Numbered from the stretch's first letter, positions 1-9,665 are shown. The stretch is 64,000 nt of DNA from an uncultured Alteromonadaceae bacterium (GCA_947494925.1 CANLWS010000013.1:62001-126000), one strand, 5' to 3'. Made by a program: numbers and translations. Notes: generated by a model from the sequence alone, not told the origin.

Positions 1-498
1 TTCGCAGGATTGGCCAAATTTTTCAGTCGCTTGTTGTTGCAGGAAGTACAATCCCAGATCTGAGGGAATTGAATCAAAGCCGCAGCTATGCACAATGCGA
101 GCACCGGATATCTTCGCAACTGGCTCATAACGTCTGAGCATTTTAGCAATCCATTGGGGTTCGCCTGTCAAATCGCAATAATCGGTTCCCTGTGAAGCGC
201 AAGCTTTCACCACAGGTTCGCCATACAGTGCATAGGGTCCAACTGTTGACACCACTACTTTAGTCGCACCGCACATTGCATTGATACTGTCATCATTATC
301 AGCATCTGCAACTACTATGGGTAAGTCTTTTGCCCCAGGCCCTAACGACGCCTTGAGGGTGGATAGTTTTGACTCCGAGCGGCCTGCTAACGCCCATTTT
401 AAATCACTGTCAAGGGGATAAGTTTCGAGCATGTAACGGCTCATTATCTGACCGACAAAACTTGTCGCGCCGAATAATATAATATCGAATTGTTGCAT
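1..498 (-). CDS. Saccharopine dehydrogenase-like NAD(P)-binding protein, 3' part outside window
   Basis: I translated this by hand on the minus strand: it starts at an ATG at 498 preceded by a GAGG ribosome site and stays open to the window edge, giving 166 residues. The N-terminus MQQFDIILFGATSFVGQ is a Rossmann nucleotide-binding turn (GATxFVG, residues 10-16). Further motifs (AGRSESKL, VVSTVGPYALYGEPVV, CGFDSIPSDLG) are typical of the saccharopine dehydrogenase / trans-acting enoyl reductase family, which despite its name usually acts on lipid-type or unknown substrates and not on lysine. It is divergent from the DUF2855 gene across a 217-base gap. The C-terminal half is missing only because the window ends. 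Confidence 0.85.
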   Translation of the reverse strand, partial: MQQFDIILFGATSFVGQIMSRYMLETYPLDSDLKWALAGRSESKLSTLKASLGPGAKDLPIVVADADNDDSINAMCGATKVVVSTVGPYALYGEPVVKACASQGTDYCDLTGEPQWIAKMLRRYEPVAKISGARIVHSCGFDSIPSDLGLYFLQQQATEKFGQSCE

Positions 499-715
499 TA
501 ATCAGTCCTCGTTATGCCACGGCATTCAAATATATGATGCTCTGGACAATAGGAAATTGTTGTTAAAATTCTATAATAAGTGACCTTTAATGCAGGCCGA
601 AAATGCGTATTTCTGGTGTACTTTTGCTTCTCTCATCGCAGGAAAATGTTTCAAGCGACTGGTAATTAAACCAAAATTACGTTTAAGCCTAAACCATTTG
701 GCAACAGGAAAATAC

Positions 716-1816
716 ATGTCTACTACTACAATTTCAGAAATTTGGATCGATAAAAATGATTTGTCGAGTACAAAATTATCCAGAGTTGACGTCGACTTAA
801 ATAGGATGGCTGACAACCAGGTAATGTTGGAAGTTGAGTCATTTGGGTTTTCAGCCAATAACATTACCTATGCCGTATTTGGCGATAAAATGGGTTACTG
901 GGGATTTTTTCCTGCTGCTGAAGGTTGGGGGAAAGTGCCCATTTGGGGGTTTGCAAAAGTCACTCACTCCCGGCATCCGGATATTCAGGTGGGTGAAAAA
1001 GTGTTTGGTTATTTACCTATGGCATCCCATCTGCTGATTACTGCAGGGAAAGTCACACAGCAAGGCTTCTTTGATGTGGATGAGCGCCGTAAAAGCATTT
1101 CACCTGTGTATGATAGTTACGTGCGCTGTGCCACAGATCCCGGATATCATGCTGACAAAGAAGATTGGCAATTAAATTATCGTCCGTTGTTTATGACGTC
1201 CTTTGTACTGGACGACTATGTGGGTGACAATCTTTCCAGCGATACCAAGACCGTCATTTTAACCAGTGCATCGAGCAAAACAGCTTACGGTGCTGGATTT
1301 TTGCTGAAACATCTTAAGCAAGAACGCGGTGCGAACTACAAGGTAGTTGGAATGACCTCTGCTGCTAACGTGGAGTTTACTGAAAAGTCAGCCTGTTATG
1401 ATCAGGTGGTCAGTTACGATAGTTTGGAACAGCTCGACCTGAATGGTGAAGTTTGGGTGTTGGATTTCGCAGGTAACAAGGAATTATTACTGAATATCCA
1501 GAAAAGCAATCCTGAGCAACCTGCCAAATTAGTATTCATTGGCGCGACGGATGTGGAAGCGCAAACGGATAAACCTGAAGGCAACCTTGACGGAGAATTA
1601 TTTTTTGCACCGTCCCAAGTTAAGAAACGCACCCAAGAATGGGGACCACAAGGATTTGGTATGAAATACGCACAGGCATGGCAGGCATTTTCCAAACATA
1701 TTGAAGAGCTGGTCGAAACAAAGGAGTACGAAGGTGCAGAAGCAATCGCCAAATTATACGTAGAAGGATTAAACGGCCACTTCAAAACAGATGAAATGAT
1801 AGTTGCCCGCTTCTGA
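716..1816 (+). CDS. DUF2855 family protein
   Basis: A 366-residue soluble protein with the layout of DUF2855, a family related to zinc-less medium-chain quinone reductases. Visible signatures are WGFFPAAEGWGKVPIWGFA and GEKVFGYLPM near the N-terminus and a VILTSASSKTAYG stretch in the middle where an alcohol dehydrogenase-like fold would bind nucleotide. The reading frame opens further upstream at 590, but I place the start at the ATG at 716, which has an AGGAAA ribosome site five bases before it; the upstream extension is not family-like. No substrate is known. The saccharopine dehydrogenase-like and SDR neighbours suggest a small oxidoreductase cluster, possibly for lipid carbonyls, which is inference. 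Confidence 0.8.
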   Translation: MSTTTISEIWIDKNDLSSTKLSRVDVDLNRMADNQVMLEVESFGFSANNITYAVFGDKMGYWGFFPAAEGWGKVPIWGFAKVTHSRHPDIQVGEKVFGYLPMASHLLITAGKVTQQGFFDVDERRKSISPVYDSYVRCATDPGYHADKEDWQLNYRPLFMTSFVLDDYVGDNLSSDTKTVILTSASSKTAYGAGFLLKHLKQERGANYKVVGMTSAANVEFTEKSACYDQVVSYDSLEQLDLNGEVWVLDFAGNKELLLNIQKSNPEQPAKLVFIGATDVEAQTDKPEGNLDGELFFAPSQVKKRTQEWGPQGFGMKYAQAWQAFSKHIEELVETKEYEGAEAIAKLYVEGLNGHFKTDEMIVARF

Positions 1817-1828
1817 TTCTTGCAATTG

Positions 1829-1857
1829 AGGGGAGGCAGTGTAAGTTTGCCTCCCCT
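1829..1857 (+). terminator. Hairpin after the DUF2855 gene
   Basis: A perfect ten-base stem (AGGGGAGGCA / TGCCTCCCCT) with a nine-base loop lies 13 bases after the stop codon at 1816. There is no U-run on the plus strand, so it is either a weak intrinsic terminator or an mRNA 3'-end stabiliser. Confidence 0.5.
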
Positions 1858-2023
1858 TGAAGTCATTATGTTACGCAACAGATCCCCGACAAAAGCGTTT
1901 CGGGAATGACGATAATTTTAAAATTTAGCGTGTTTTTCAAATCTTCATCTAATACCAAACAGCAATGATACCTCATCACTTATCGATGCCTCAGGGACAT
2001 AAGAGTGACAGAACTGTTTACTA

Positions 2024-2908
2024 TTACAATATATCGATACTGTCGTCTTTTAGATGTTCAACAATCGGACTCTGTTCGGCGTCTTTAAATGCTGAATCAA
2101 TTGCGGCTGAACGGCCTTGAATAGGTTTACGGTAGTTAGGGTGGGTGAAAATATATGTCTGGCCGGATTCCAGCGCTTCACAGACACGTCTGGCCAGGAT
2201 GTTAGGGTCAATGCCTCCCTCAACTAGCGCTGATGCTTTAAACATGCCTGAGCCAGATTTCCCATCGGGAACTGTCAGTTTCGAGCTTTTATATTTATCC
2301 TGAATATTCCGCATGGATTCATGTATACGCGTTTTGACGAATGCAGGGCAAAGTGTTGAAACCGCAATACCATGAGGTTTCAACTCTACAGCCCAACCTT
2401 CGGTGAGAGAGACAACAGCGGCTTTAGTCGCACTGTAAGCACCTGAATAAGGAACACCTGCCATGCCAGCCATGGAGGCCACATTGATGATCCAACCACC
2501 TTCACCATGCGCTTTGAGTGCAGGCGTTAGTGCTTGGGTGCCGTAAACCACGCCCATCAGATTAACGTCAATCACCCATTGCCAGGTTTTGTGATTGGTG
2601 TCTTCGATACTGCCAGGAATACCACCCACACCAGCATTGTTGACAAGCATATGGATTTTACCAAAACGTTCCTTTGCTTGTTCGGCCACCGATTGCCATT
2701 GAGCATAATCTGTGACGTCCAGCTGACAAGCCAGTACTTCAATATCTTGTTCCTGTAGGGCTTGTTCAGCGATGGCAAGTTGCTCAGCTTCAATATCAGC
2801 AATGACAATACTCATACCACGTCTTCCAAATTCCTCTGCGAGCGCAAAACCGATGCCACCTGCACCGCCTGAAATAACGGCTGTCTTACCTTTAAGCATG
2901 TTTGCCAC
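2024..2908 (-). CDS. Short-chain dehydrogenase/reductase (SDR)
   Basis: A classical SDR of 294 residues. The NAD(P)-binding glycine motif is SGGAGGIG at residues 13-20, NNAG stands at 90-93, and the catalytic triad is Ser145, Tyr158 and Lys162 in YSATK. An acidic residue after the second strand (ADIE, residues 37-40) suggests NAD preference. The C-terminal extension (residues 255-294) is longer than in minimal 250-residue SDRs and resembles SDRs that act on long hydrophobic alcohols or ketones. The gene stands alone on the minus strand with about 260 bases of upstream sequence shared with the divergent protease gene. The substrate cannot be read from sequence. Confidence 0.9.
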   Translation of the reverse strand: MANMLKGKTAVISGGAGGIGFALAEEFGRRGMSIVIADIEAEQLAIAEQALQEQDIEVLACQLDVTDYAQWQSVAEQAKERFGKIHMLVNNAGVGGIPGSIEDTNHKTWQWVIDVNLMGVVYGTQALTPALKAHGEGGWIINVASMAGMAGVPYSGAYSATKAAVVSLTEGWAVELKPHGIAVSTLCPAFVKTRIHESMRNIQDKYKSSKLTVPDGKSGSGMFKASALVEGGIDPNILARRVCEALESGQTYIFTHPNYRKPIQGRSAAIDSAFKDAEQSPIVEHLKDDSIDIL

Positions 2909-3172
2909 GTTGAGATTCTCCTAATATGAAAAATTACTAGCGCTTAACTATAGTGAAGGGGTCAGGCCAGAGATAATTTATTTATCTGATTGGCATCTCT
3001 TATCTGCATGAATGATTGGCTTAGCCGTTGATATTTCTATGTCAGGCAAAAGTGTGAAAGTTTTCTGCGAACATTGATATTCACTTTTCATGCTAACTAA
3101 GGTTAGACTAAAATTTCACATCGATTTAATGGATTAATTGAAGTCGGATTGCAGTTCAAAAGGGGTCTTAGT

Positions 3173-6076
3173 TTGGCTTATAAACGCTTACCGAAAACGC
3201 TTAGCAGTCTTGTATTGTTAGTTGCTCTTACGTGCACAAAAAGCTATGCAACTGAGTTTGTTGGCGAACCTGCTCACATGTCTGCCGCTTTGAGTAAGGC
3301 GGGTTACTCTGCCAAAGTAGATAACATGGCAATGCTATCTCCCCGCAACGCCAGTGATAGTGGCTACCAATTCAATCTGCCGTTGCAAAATAAAACCGTT
3401 AGTATAGATGTCGCGCGGGTGACTAGAAATCCTAATGGTGACCTGTCCTTTAGTCAGTCTTTCCATCTCGATGGTAAGGCCATGCAGGTTTTTTACACTC
3501 AGGGAATAGGTGTAGGAATCGGTGAAGTCTATGGAGATGGTACTCATTTTTATTTCGAACAGCGTGGGGCAGATGTTCACGTTGTTGATATAACCCGAGC
3601 CGGTTTATTGCCAGGTATTTATGATAATGACACTGTGGGAAAAGCGTCTCTGACTAAAAACCTGCCAGCGCAGAAAGGTGTCAGCAAGATGGACCCTGTA
3701 GTCGTTGATATCATGTTGTTGTACACGCAAAACATTCTTGATACTTATCCCGGAGCCTTGACGGATACGCTGCTGAATCAATTGATCCTGAAAGCCAATC
3801 AGGCCTTCGTTGATAGCGACGTATCTATGCAACTGAGACTCGTTCGCACCGAGTTTGTGGACTACACAAGGCCTTCTGACTTTAGCGCGCTTAGCGACCT
3901 GGATTTGGCATTGTCTGGGACTGACAATATTGGTGTGGACCCGTCACTGCAAACTGTCGCTGAACTGAGGGACCAATTTGGCGCAGATATTGTGTCAATG
4001 ATCCGAACGCATAATCTGAATGAAAGGGAAGTGTGCGGGGTCGCAAGATTCCCAAGTGATGCGTCGGACGTGCTAATTAACATCAGCAATGTGGGGATCA
4101 GCGGTGGGTCAAACTGCATCAATACCTTTACTCATGAAATAGGGCATAACTTTGGCGCTGGACACCAGGCAGTCAATGGGCAAAGTGTGGGCGCAGAGTC
4201 GTTCTCCGGCGCCTTGATTCAATCGGATAAATTTAACACGCTAATGAGTTCCATCGGCACGGGCGACATCAACCGGAATTTCAAACTGAATCAATTTTCG
4301 AATCCTGACATAGTCTGTGGAGGGTTGCCATGCGGCGACGGACAGGTGGCGGATAATGCCAGAACGATAGATCTGTTTGCCGCGCAAAATTCAGAGCTGC
4401 GAACTGCAACTTCAGACGCAGAAATTGTTATTCCTGTCGTTTCAGAACTGGATCGGGATGGCGACACAGTAGCAGACAGTCAGGATGCATTCCCATTTGA
4501 TGCTAACGAAACTATGGACTCGGATTTGGATGGTGTCGGTGATGCAGCCGATGCGTTTCCCACCGACCCGACAGAAACAATTGATACCGATTTGGATGGG
4601 ATTGGAAACAACGCTGACCCGGATGATGATAATGATGGGATTGACGATGCTGGTGATGCGTTACCCTTGGACGGGCAAGAATCTGTAGATGCGGATGGTG
4701 ATGGCGTTGGTGCAAATTCAGATGCTTTGGATAACAATTTTCAGGAATCTGCTGATTCAGATAGTGATCAAATTGGTGACAGAACCGACCTGGACGACGA
4801 TAACGACGGCGTTCCAGACTTTTTCCTGGCTGACTCTCTTGTGCAAAGTGAAATATGGGTTGCCAGTGCCGGAACTGACCAATTACTTCGATTTGATGGT
4901 GAAACAGGCGACTTTATTGAAACGGCGTTTAGTGTTGAATCTGGGGGTATGTCTTTCCGCACAGACATGATTGTCAATGATGCCCAGCAATTATTCTTTA
5001 TTGCCTTTAGCGATATTTATCAGTTTGATCGGCAAACCAATTCGGTCATCAAAGTATTGGATCGCTCTCAGTTACAATCGAACTTTCCCGTGCATTTGAA
5101 TTTGGACGACCAGCAAAATTTGTTGGTGAATAATGGTTTAGGTGTCAGTCACCTGGAAGGGTTTGCGTTGACTGAAAGCGGAAACAACTTTGCTTTTTCA
5201 ACCAATTCCCAACTGGTATTGCGGGATATGCTGGTGGTCGGAAACCGTTTACTTGTGTTGTCCAGAAGTTCAAATCAGCTATTTATCTATGATCTCACCA
5301 ATCTGACTTTAGCGCCGCAAATACTATCTCCACAGGGGCTTGATAAACCGGAACACATTGTCATGGATGCACAATCGAATATTTATGTATCTAACGCTGG
5401 CAGTAAAAACATCACTCAATTCGATGCTCAGGGAAACTTCTTAGGCGAGTGGGTTGCAGCGGGCGCCGGAGGATTAGGAACGCCGAGATGTCTCGCTATT
5501 GGTCCTGAAGGAAGTCTGTATGTCTGCAGCACAGAAAATAATCAGATACTGAAATATGATGGGCAAAGTGGCGCATTTTTGGGTATCGCTGTGAACGCTC
5601 AGGCTTCCGCTTTGCAGCAGCCTGTAAGTATCGTTTTTGTGGGAAAGGCAGCGGATTCTCAGCGGCTTAGTGGTGGACACGATTCAGACAGTGATGGTGT
5701 GAATAACGATCAGGATGATTTTCCACAAGACAGCAGCGAAACTGTTGACACAGATAGTGACGGCATTGGCAATAACACGGACACAGACGATGATAATGAT
5801 GGTATGCCTGACGTGTTTGAATTGGAGAACAATTTTGATCCTCTTGACGCCGCTGATGCATCACAGGATGCGGATAATGATGGCAGCAGCAATTTCGAGG
5901 AGTTCAGCGCAGGCACAGATCCAAACTCCGCCGATTCCGTGCCAGCACCGCCTTCAGAACCTGAACCAACTCCGCCGCCCACCAGTGATTCAGGTGGCGG
6001 GAGTTATGGTATTTTTGTGCTGTTGTTATTGCTTGTTCAAAGCTTGTGTCGCAAGTGCAAGGTATTTAAGGGCTAA
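3173..6076 (+). CDS. Secreted reprolysin-like zinc metalloprotease with TSP3 repeats, beta-propeller and GlyGly-CTERM tail
   Basis: A 967-residue exported protein. Order: signal peptide ending near SYA; a long N-terminal region; a metzincin zinc site HEIGHNFGAGH (His321, Glu322, His325, His331) with a Met-turn TLMSS downstream; acidic thrombospondin type 3 calcium-binding repeats (about 425-554); a segment of repeated strands resembling an NHL/SMP-30 beta-propeller (about 558-826); a second TSP3 block (836-919); a Pro/Ser linker; then GGGS, a leucine-rich membrane segment and RKCK, the GlyGly-CTERM pattern cut by rhombosortase. I prefer the TTG at 3173, seven bases after AGGGG; a TTG at 3149 is in frame but has no ribosome site. 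It probably degrades proteins at or outside the cell surface. Confidence 0.85.
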   Translation: MAYKRLPKTLSSLVLLVALTCTKSYATEFVGEPAHMSAALSKAGYSAKVDNMAMLSPRNASDSGYQFNLPLQNKTVSIDVARVTRNPNGDLSFSQSFHLDGKAMQVFYTQGIGVGIGEVYGDGTHFYFEQRGADVHVVDITRAGLLPGIYDNDTVGKASLTKNLPAQKGVSKMDPVVVDIMLLYTQNILDTYPGALTDTLLNQLILKANQAFVDSDVSMQLRLVRTEFVDYTRPSDFSALSDLDLALSGTDNIGVDPSLQTVAELRDQFGADIVSMIRTHNLNEREVCGVARFPSDASDVLINISNVGISGGSNCINTFTHEIGHNFGAGHQAVNGQSVGAESFSGALIQSDKFNTLMSSIGTGDINRNFKLNQFSNPDIVCGGLPCGDGQVADNARTIDLFAAQNSELRTATSDAEIVIPVVSELDRDGDTVADSQDAFPFDANETMDSDLDGVGDAADAFPTDPTETIDTDLDGIGNNADPDDDNDGIDDAGDALPLDGQESVDADGDGVGANSDALDNNFQESADSDSDQIGDRTDLDDDNDGVPDFFLADSLVQSEIWVASAGTDQLLRFDGETGDFIETAFSVESGGMSFRTDMIVNDAQQLFFIAFSDIYQFDRQTNSVIKVLDRSQLQSNFPVHLNLDDQQNLLVNNGLGVSHLEGFALTESGNNFAFSTNSQLVLRDMLVVGNRLLVLSRSSNQLFIYDLTNLTLAPQILSPQGLDKPEHIVMDAQSNIYVSNAGSKNITQFDAQGNFLGEWVAAGAGGLGTPRCLAIGPEGSLYVCSTENNQILKYDGQSGAFLGIAVNAQASALQQPVSIVFVGKAADSQRLSGGHDSDSDGVNNDQDDFPQDSSETVDTDSDGIGNNTDTDDDNDGMPDVFELENNFDPLDAADASQDADNDGSSNFEEFSAGTDPNSADSVPAPPSEPEPTPPPTSDSGGGSYGIFVLLLLLVQSLCRKCKVFKG

Positions 6077-7158
6077 TTGGATTCATAACAAGGGTCGAAA
6101 GAAGGGGAGTGCCTTTCTTTTTCGACCCAACTGGCCAGCAGTTCAGCTTTAGTGAGCAACACCTGGTTTTTCGTTCTGACACCGGTGTAAGCCAGCGCTT
6201 TAAAGACATCTATTAGCGCAACTTTTTTAGGCCGTCCTATGAAATGTTCGCCGCCTGCGCAGGTACGTGTATTGCCAGAACTATCCAGTCTTCCTGATTG
6301 GTCAACTCTTCTTGCCAACCAGGTGGATGCCTGGGTTACCTCTTTTTGAAAGGACGTATCAAATTGCGGGTCGATATGGATTAGTTCTTCCGCAAGCACA
6401 ATAGCAACAGCCTGATAACTTGTATCGTAGCCGCCTTTTTCTATGAAATACCCTGATTTGCTGATCTTTTTAAAAGCCAGTTCTGAAAAGGTTGAGGCAA
6501 TCTGACTAAAGTGTTTTTTACGTACCAGATCCTTTTCCAAATGAGAACATGCTGAAAATGTTCTGGCATTAAATAACAACCGATTAGGGGCCTGTACGTC
6601 CGCTGATTCAAGCAAAGATGTTCTCTTACTTAACCAATTTGTTGCCGCAGTTAACCTGTTTGATACCCGTGAACTGCGTTTATTCGAAATGTGATGCCAA
6701 ATTGGGTCGCTACTGAGCAGTGCGCTTATACCTAAGCAGGCATCGCCCAGAAAAAATGCAGCTGCGCTGGCAATATCAGTATCTGAGAGCTCTCGCATTT
6801 TCGCAATAGACGCTGGTATAGCAGAGTTTACTCTACCATCTTCATCGATAGCATCAGTCGCTACTTCGATAGCCCGAAACGCCAGTTGGATTGGTTCTTT
6901 GCGTTTAGCAAGCAACGAAATACGTAAAGCAAATCCAGCACCCAACTGAAATCGTGGTGAGTACAAAGCCTTCCATTTTTTGTTGCGACCAATAAGCCCT
7001 GATTGATTTGTCGGCAAATGAGCTTTGGCGATTGTTTCGGCGTATCCTTTGAAATGAGAATAAAATGCACTGTCCAGAGAAGAGAGATCATTAGCAAAGC
7101 AACGGCAACAGAGCAGCAATCCCACAAGACAGAACGATATTTTCAATTTGTAGTCCAA
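6073..7158 (-). CDS. Exported protein of unknown function
   Basis: A 361-residue protein I do not recognise. It has a signal peptide-like start (KISFCLVGLLLC...) with likely cleavage after CFA. The rest is rich in paired amphipathic helices with short loops (for example SDTDIASAAAFFLGDA and KVALIDVFKALAYTGVR) and a cysteine near SSGNTRTCAGG, which would fit an alpha/alpha-toroid fold such as six-hairpin glycosidases or polysaccharide lyases; that is only a guess. The start is uncertain: TTG at 7158 or TTG at 7146, the latter with a GGA seven bases ahead. Its TAG stop overlaps the TAA of the convergent protease by two bases, so no separating terminator exists. Confidence 0.65.
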   Translation of the reverse strand: MDYKLKISFCLVGLLLCCRCFANDLSSLDSAFYSHFKGYAETIAKAHLPTNQSGLIGRNKKWKALYSPRFQLGAGFALRISLLAKRKEPIQLAFRAIEVATDAIDEDGRVNSAIPASIAKMRELSDTDIASAAAFFLGDACLGISALLSSDPIWHHISNKRSSRVSNRLTAATNWLSKRTSLLESADVQAPNRLLFNARTFSACSHLEKDLVRKKHFSQIASTFSELAFKKISKSGYFIEKGGYDTSYQAVAIVLAEELIHIDPQFDTSFQKEVTQASTWLARRVDQSGRLDSSGNTRTCAGGEHFIGRPKKVALIDVFKALAYTGVRTKNQVLLTKAELLASWVEKERHSPSFDPCYESN

Positions 7159-7236
7159 AGCGCGTAAATAGTGTGTTTAGCCTAGCCAATTTTGCACAAT
7201 AGACCACATAGATAATGTAAGTAAGTATCACAACGA

Positions 7237-7740
7237 TTACTGCTGAGAACGCCACCATTTGTTGCTACAAACTATCAGGCCTGCCTCACTCAACTGTGTT
7301 CTGGCTATTTTACAATCTTGCTGGTTTAGGAAGGCACCCAGTTCGAGACTTTTTTTGCGGTCTGTCAGGGTCAGGCGTGCTTTATCCATACTGTGTTCGG
7401 GCTCAGTGATGTTAAGGTGTGAATCGTGGCGATTGAAGGCATGTGTTTTGTCTGGCATGTCTACACCGGATTCCACTTTTATTTTGCGTTCGTCTACCGT
7501 TACCACTTGCTTTTGATAAGTGTTGCGGCAGACTTTCATCATCAGAAAAGTAAGCAGGCCCACTTCGAATCCTGCAAAAGGCAAAACTATCCAGGCGCCA
7601 ACAAATGACCAGGCAACAGCGATACTCAAGACGAAGGAGCCAAGTACAATTAGAAACCATTTAGTCTGACGCCAGCTTGCGGATTGGTTGGGAGTCAGGA
7701 TAATGGTCGTTCTGTCAGGTTCAACCTGTGTTTTTACCAT
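7237..7740 (-). CDS. DUF2244 family membrane protein
   Basis: A 167-residue protein with the DUF2244 signature near the N-terminus (ILTPNQSASW), followed by two closely spaced membrane helices (about residues 28-67) and a soluble C-terminal beta-rich domain of about 90 residues facing the cytoplasm. Members are integral membrane proteins of unknown role, often near cytochrome oxidase genes; no such genes are seen here. It is divergent from the TauE-like transporter with an 89-base gap, so both promoters must lie in 7741-7829. Confidence 0.85.
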   Translation of the reverse strand: MVKTQVEPDRTTIILTPNQSASWRQTKWFLIVLGSFVLSIAVAWSFVGAWIVLPFAGFEVGLLTFLMMKVCRNTYQKQVVTVDERKIKVESGVDMPDKTHAFNRHDSHLNITEPEHSMDKARLTLTDRKKSLELGAFLNQQDCKIARTQLSEAGLIVCSNKWWRSQQ

Positions 7741-7829
7741 CTATATGTTGTAGCACCATAGTGAAAAAGGTGCCAAATGATCCGAAAATTAAATTGAGCC
7801 GATGTATTTTCAGAGTTGTAGCGAATTAA

Positions 7830-8714
7830 ATGATTGACTTTATCAACGCCAGACAGGCGCGAATAACCCTATTGTGTTGCTGGATCGCTTTGTTGGCTAT
7901 TAGCAGCGAACCGCTAAATCTGGTGTCAGATTATGGTGGCTTTAGTCTGCTTGGCATCATAGGTGCCATTTTCGCTAATGCAACCGGTGCAGGTGGCGGT
8001 GTTATTTTCGTGCCGTTTTTTAATCAACTCGCATTCACACCTGGCACCACAGTGGCAACCAGCTTTGCAATTCAATGTTGTGGAATGACGGCTGGTGCCT
8101 TGACCTGGTGGGCGTACTATAGTCGTGAACAAAAAGGGGGTTCCGACTGGCATGAGATGGGGGCCGCATTAAAACTCACCATACCATTTTCATTACTTGG
8201 GATTTGGCTTGCCCAATTTACCCAGTACCTGAGTGGAGGAGTGACGGATGCGACTTCTCTGCATGTTGGCTTTGGTGTCTTCTCGATACTTTTAGCCATG
8301 TCTATTTTTGCCACAATTCCAAAACTTAAAAAACTGGAATTTGAACAGCAGTTCAAGTCTCTGGATAAAGTGTTGTTGCCGACCATCGCCTTTGTCGGTG
8401 GCTGGATCACTGCCTGGCTGTCTATTGGTGTAGGTGAATTGGTGGCTGTTTATCTTATCATCAGGGGATTCAATGTTGCTTTTTCAATTGCTATTGCGGT
8501 GATTCTTAGTGCCTTTTCGGTCTGGGCTGGCGTTGTTTATCATATTGTAATTACAGGTGATGTTTATTGGCCTGTGGTGATGTTTGCAGGGGCTGGTGCA
8601 ATTGTGGGGGGCATGCTCGCAAAACACCTGGTACTTTATTTTTCAGCTACAAATTTAAAAATATTTTTTGCAGGCTGGGTGTTACTACTTGGATTAAGCA
8701 CTTTGCCATACTAA
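7830..8714 (+). CDS. TauE/SafE family (TSUP) anion exporter
   Basis: A 294-residue polytopic protein with about eight membrane segments arranged as two repeats. The first repeat carries GIIGAIFANATGAGGGVIFVP and the second FVGGWITAWLSIGVGEL, the paired glycine-rich motifs of the TSUP/TauE family that moves sulfite, sulfonates or related organic anions across the inner membrane. It precedes fdhD on the same strand by 41 bases. FdhD itself handles sulfur, so a sulfur-anion link to the molybdoenzyme is possible but unproven. Confidence 0.88.
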   Translation: MIDFINARQARITLLCCWIALLAISSEPLNLVSDYGGFSLLGIIGAIFANATGAGGGVIFVPFFNQLAFTPGTTVATSFAIQCCGMTAGALTWWAYYSREQKGGSDWHEMGAALKLTIPFSLLGIWLAQFTQYLSGGVTDATSLHVGFGVFSILLAMSIFATIPKLKKLEFEQQFKSLDKVLLPTIAFVGGWITAWLSIGVGELVAVYLIIRGFNVAFSIAIAVILSAFSVWAGVVYHIVITGDVYWPVVMFAGAGAIVGGMLAKHLVLYFSATNLKIFFAGWVLLLGLSTLPY

Positions 8715-8755
8715 GTGCTTGTTGTTATTCGCTTTAAACCCTACTAGTCTGGACA

Positions 8756-9649
8756 ATGGGCTTTACAGAAATTTACCAACAGACTAATAAATCAGTCAAA
8801 AGGGATGAAACATTGAATAACAGTGTAAGGATTTCTATTCAACAGTTCTCCGATCAGCAAACTACCATGGTTAGTGACAGCATAGCGGTGGAAGAACCCC
8901 TCGAAATCTGGATAAAAACCTATTCATCAGCCAATCAGTCAGATACTCAGCGCTTAGTGACAACAATGCGCACCCCAATGGATGATGAGGCTCTGGCGCG
9001 AGGCTGGATTTTAACGACTGGGTTAGTTGTGGACTCGGATATCCAATCGATTGATGCCACTGGAACAGAAAGATTAAAAGGGCAGGGTAGCAACCAGGTC
9101 CTAATCACGCTCCGACCTGGTGTAACCATCAACAGCCGGCTATTGCAGCGGGCAGATTTCGTTAATTCAAGTTGCGGCGTTTGTGGTCAACAAAGTATCG
9201 AATTTTTGTTGGACAGCTTGCCAGAAAATCAGGCGAGCCAGCGGGTATCCTTGCCCGTATCACAGCTATACTCCTTAACAGAGCAATTGAATCAGCAACA
9301 GTCGTTGTTCTTATTAACAGGTGGCAACCATGGCGCGGGACTCTTTGATGAAACGGCGTTGCTATTGGATGTCAAAGAAGACGTAGGCCGCCACAATGCA
9401 CTGGATAAATTGATCGGTGCCAACATTGATAGATTTCCGGGAAAGTACGGGGTCGTGCTGAGCGGAAGAGTCAGTTTTGAGCTGGTACAAAAGGCTGCAA
9501 TGGCAGGCATCAGTATGATTCTGGCTATAGGCGCACCCACTAGCCTTGCTGTTGAGCTCTGCAAGGAGTGTGATATTTGCCTGGTGGGATTTGTGAAAGA
9601 AAACAGCTTTAATATTTATAATGAGAACCGTCAACTGGCGCAATATTAG
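8756..9649 (+). CDS. fdhD: Formate dehydrogenase accessory sulfurtransferase FdhD
   Basis: FdhD passes sulfur from a cysteine desulfurase to the molybdenum cofactor of formate dehydrogenases and is needed for their activity. The 297-residue product has the reactive CxxC loop as SSCGVCG (Cys140 and Cys143 from this start), the GGNHGAGLFD motif and a C-terminal KEDVGRHNALDKLIG segment, all diagnostic. An alternative TTG start at 8813, behind AAAGGGAT, would remove 19 non-conserved residues and has the better ribosome site. It lies 16 bases upstream of the molybdoenzyme gene, its presumed client. Confidence 0.95.
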   Translation: MGFTEIYQQTNKSVKRDETLNNSVRISIQQFSDQQTTMVSDSIAVEEPLEIWIKTYSSANQSDTQRLVTTMRTPMDDEALARGWILTTGLVVDSDIQSIDATGTERLKGQGSNQVLITLRPGVTINSRLLQRADFVNSSCGVCGQQSIEFLLDSLPENQASQRVSLPVSQLYSLTEQLNQQQSLFLLTGGNHGAGLFDETALLLDVKEDVGRHNALDKLIGANIDRFPGKYGVVLSGRVSFELVQKAAMAGISMILAIGAPTSLAVELCKECDICLVGFVKENSFNIYNENRQLAQY

Positions 9650-9665
9650 AGTGAGCATCTAACCT

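Noticed and set aside
590-715. N-terminal extension of the DUF2855 gene from 590
   Set aside because: The extra 42 residues are not family-like and the ATG at 716 has a better ribosome site.
4480-4737. Long antisense and alternate-frame open frames within the TSP3 repeats of the protease
   Set aside because: They mirror the Asp-rich repeats and give Ser/His/Pro low-complexity translations with no start signal; shadows of the real gene.
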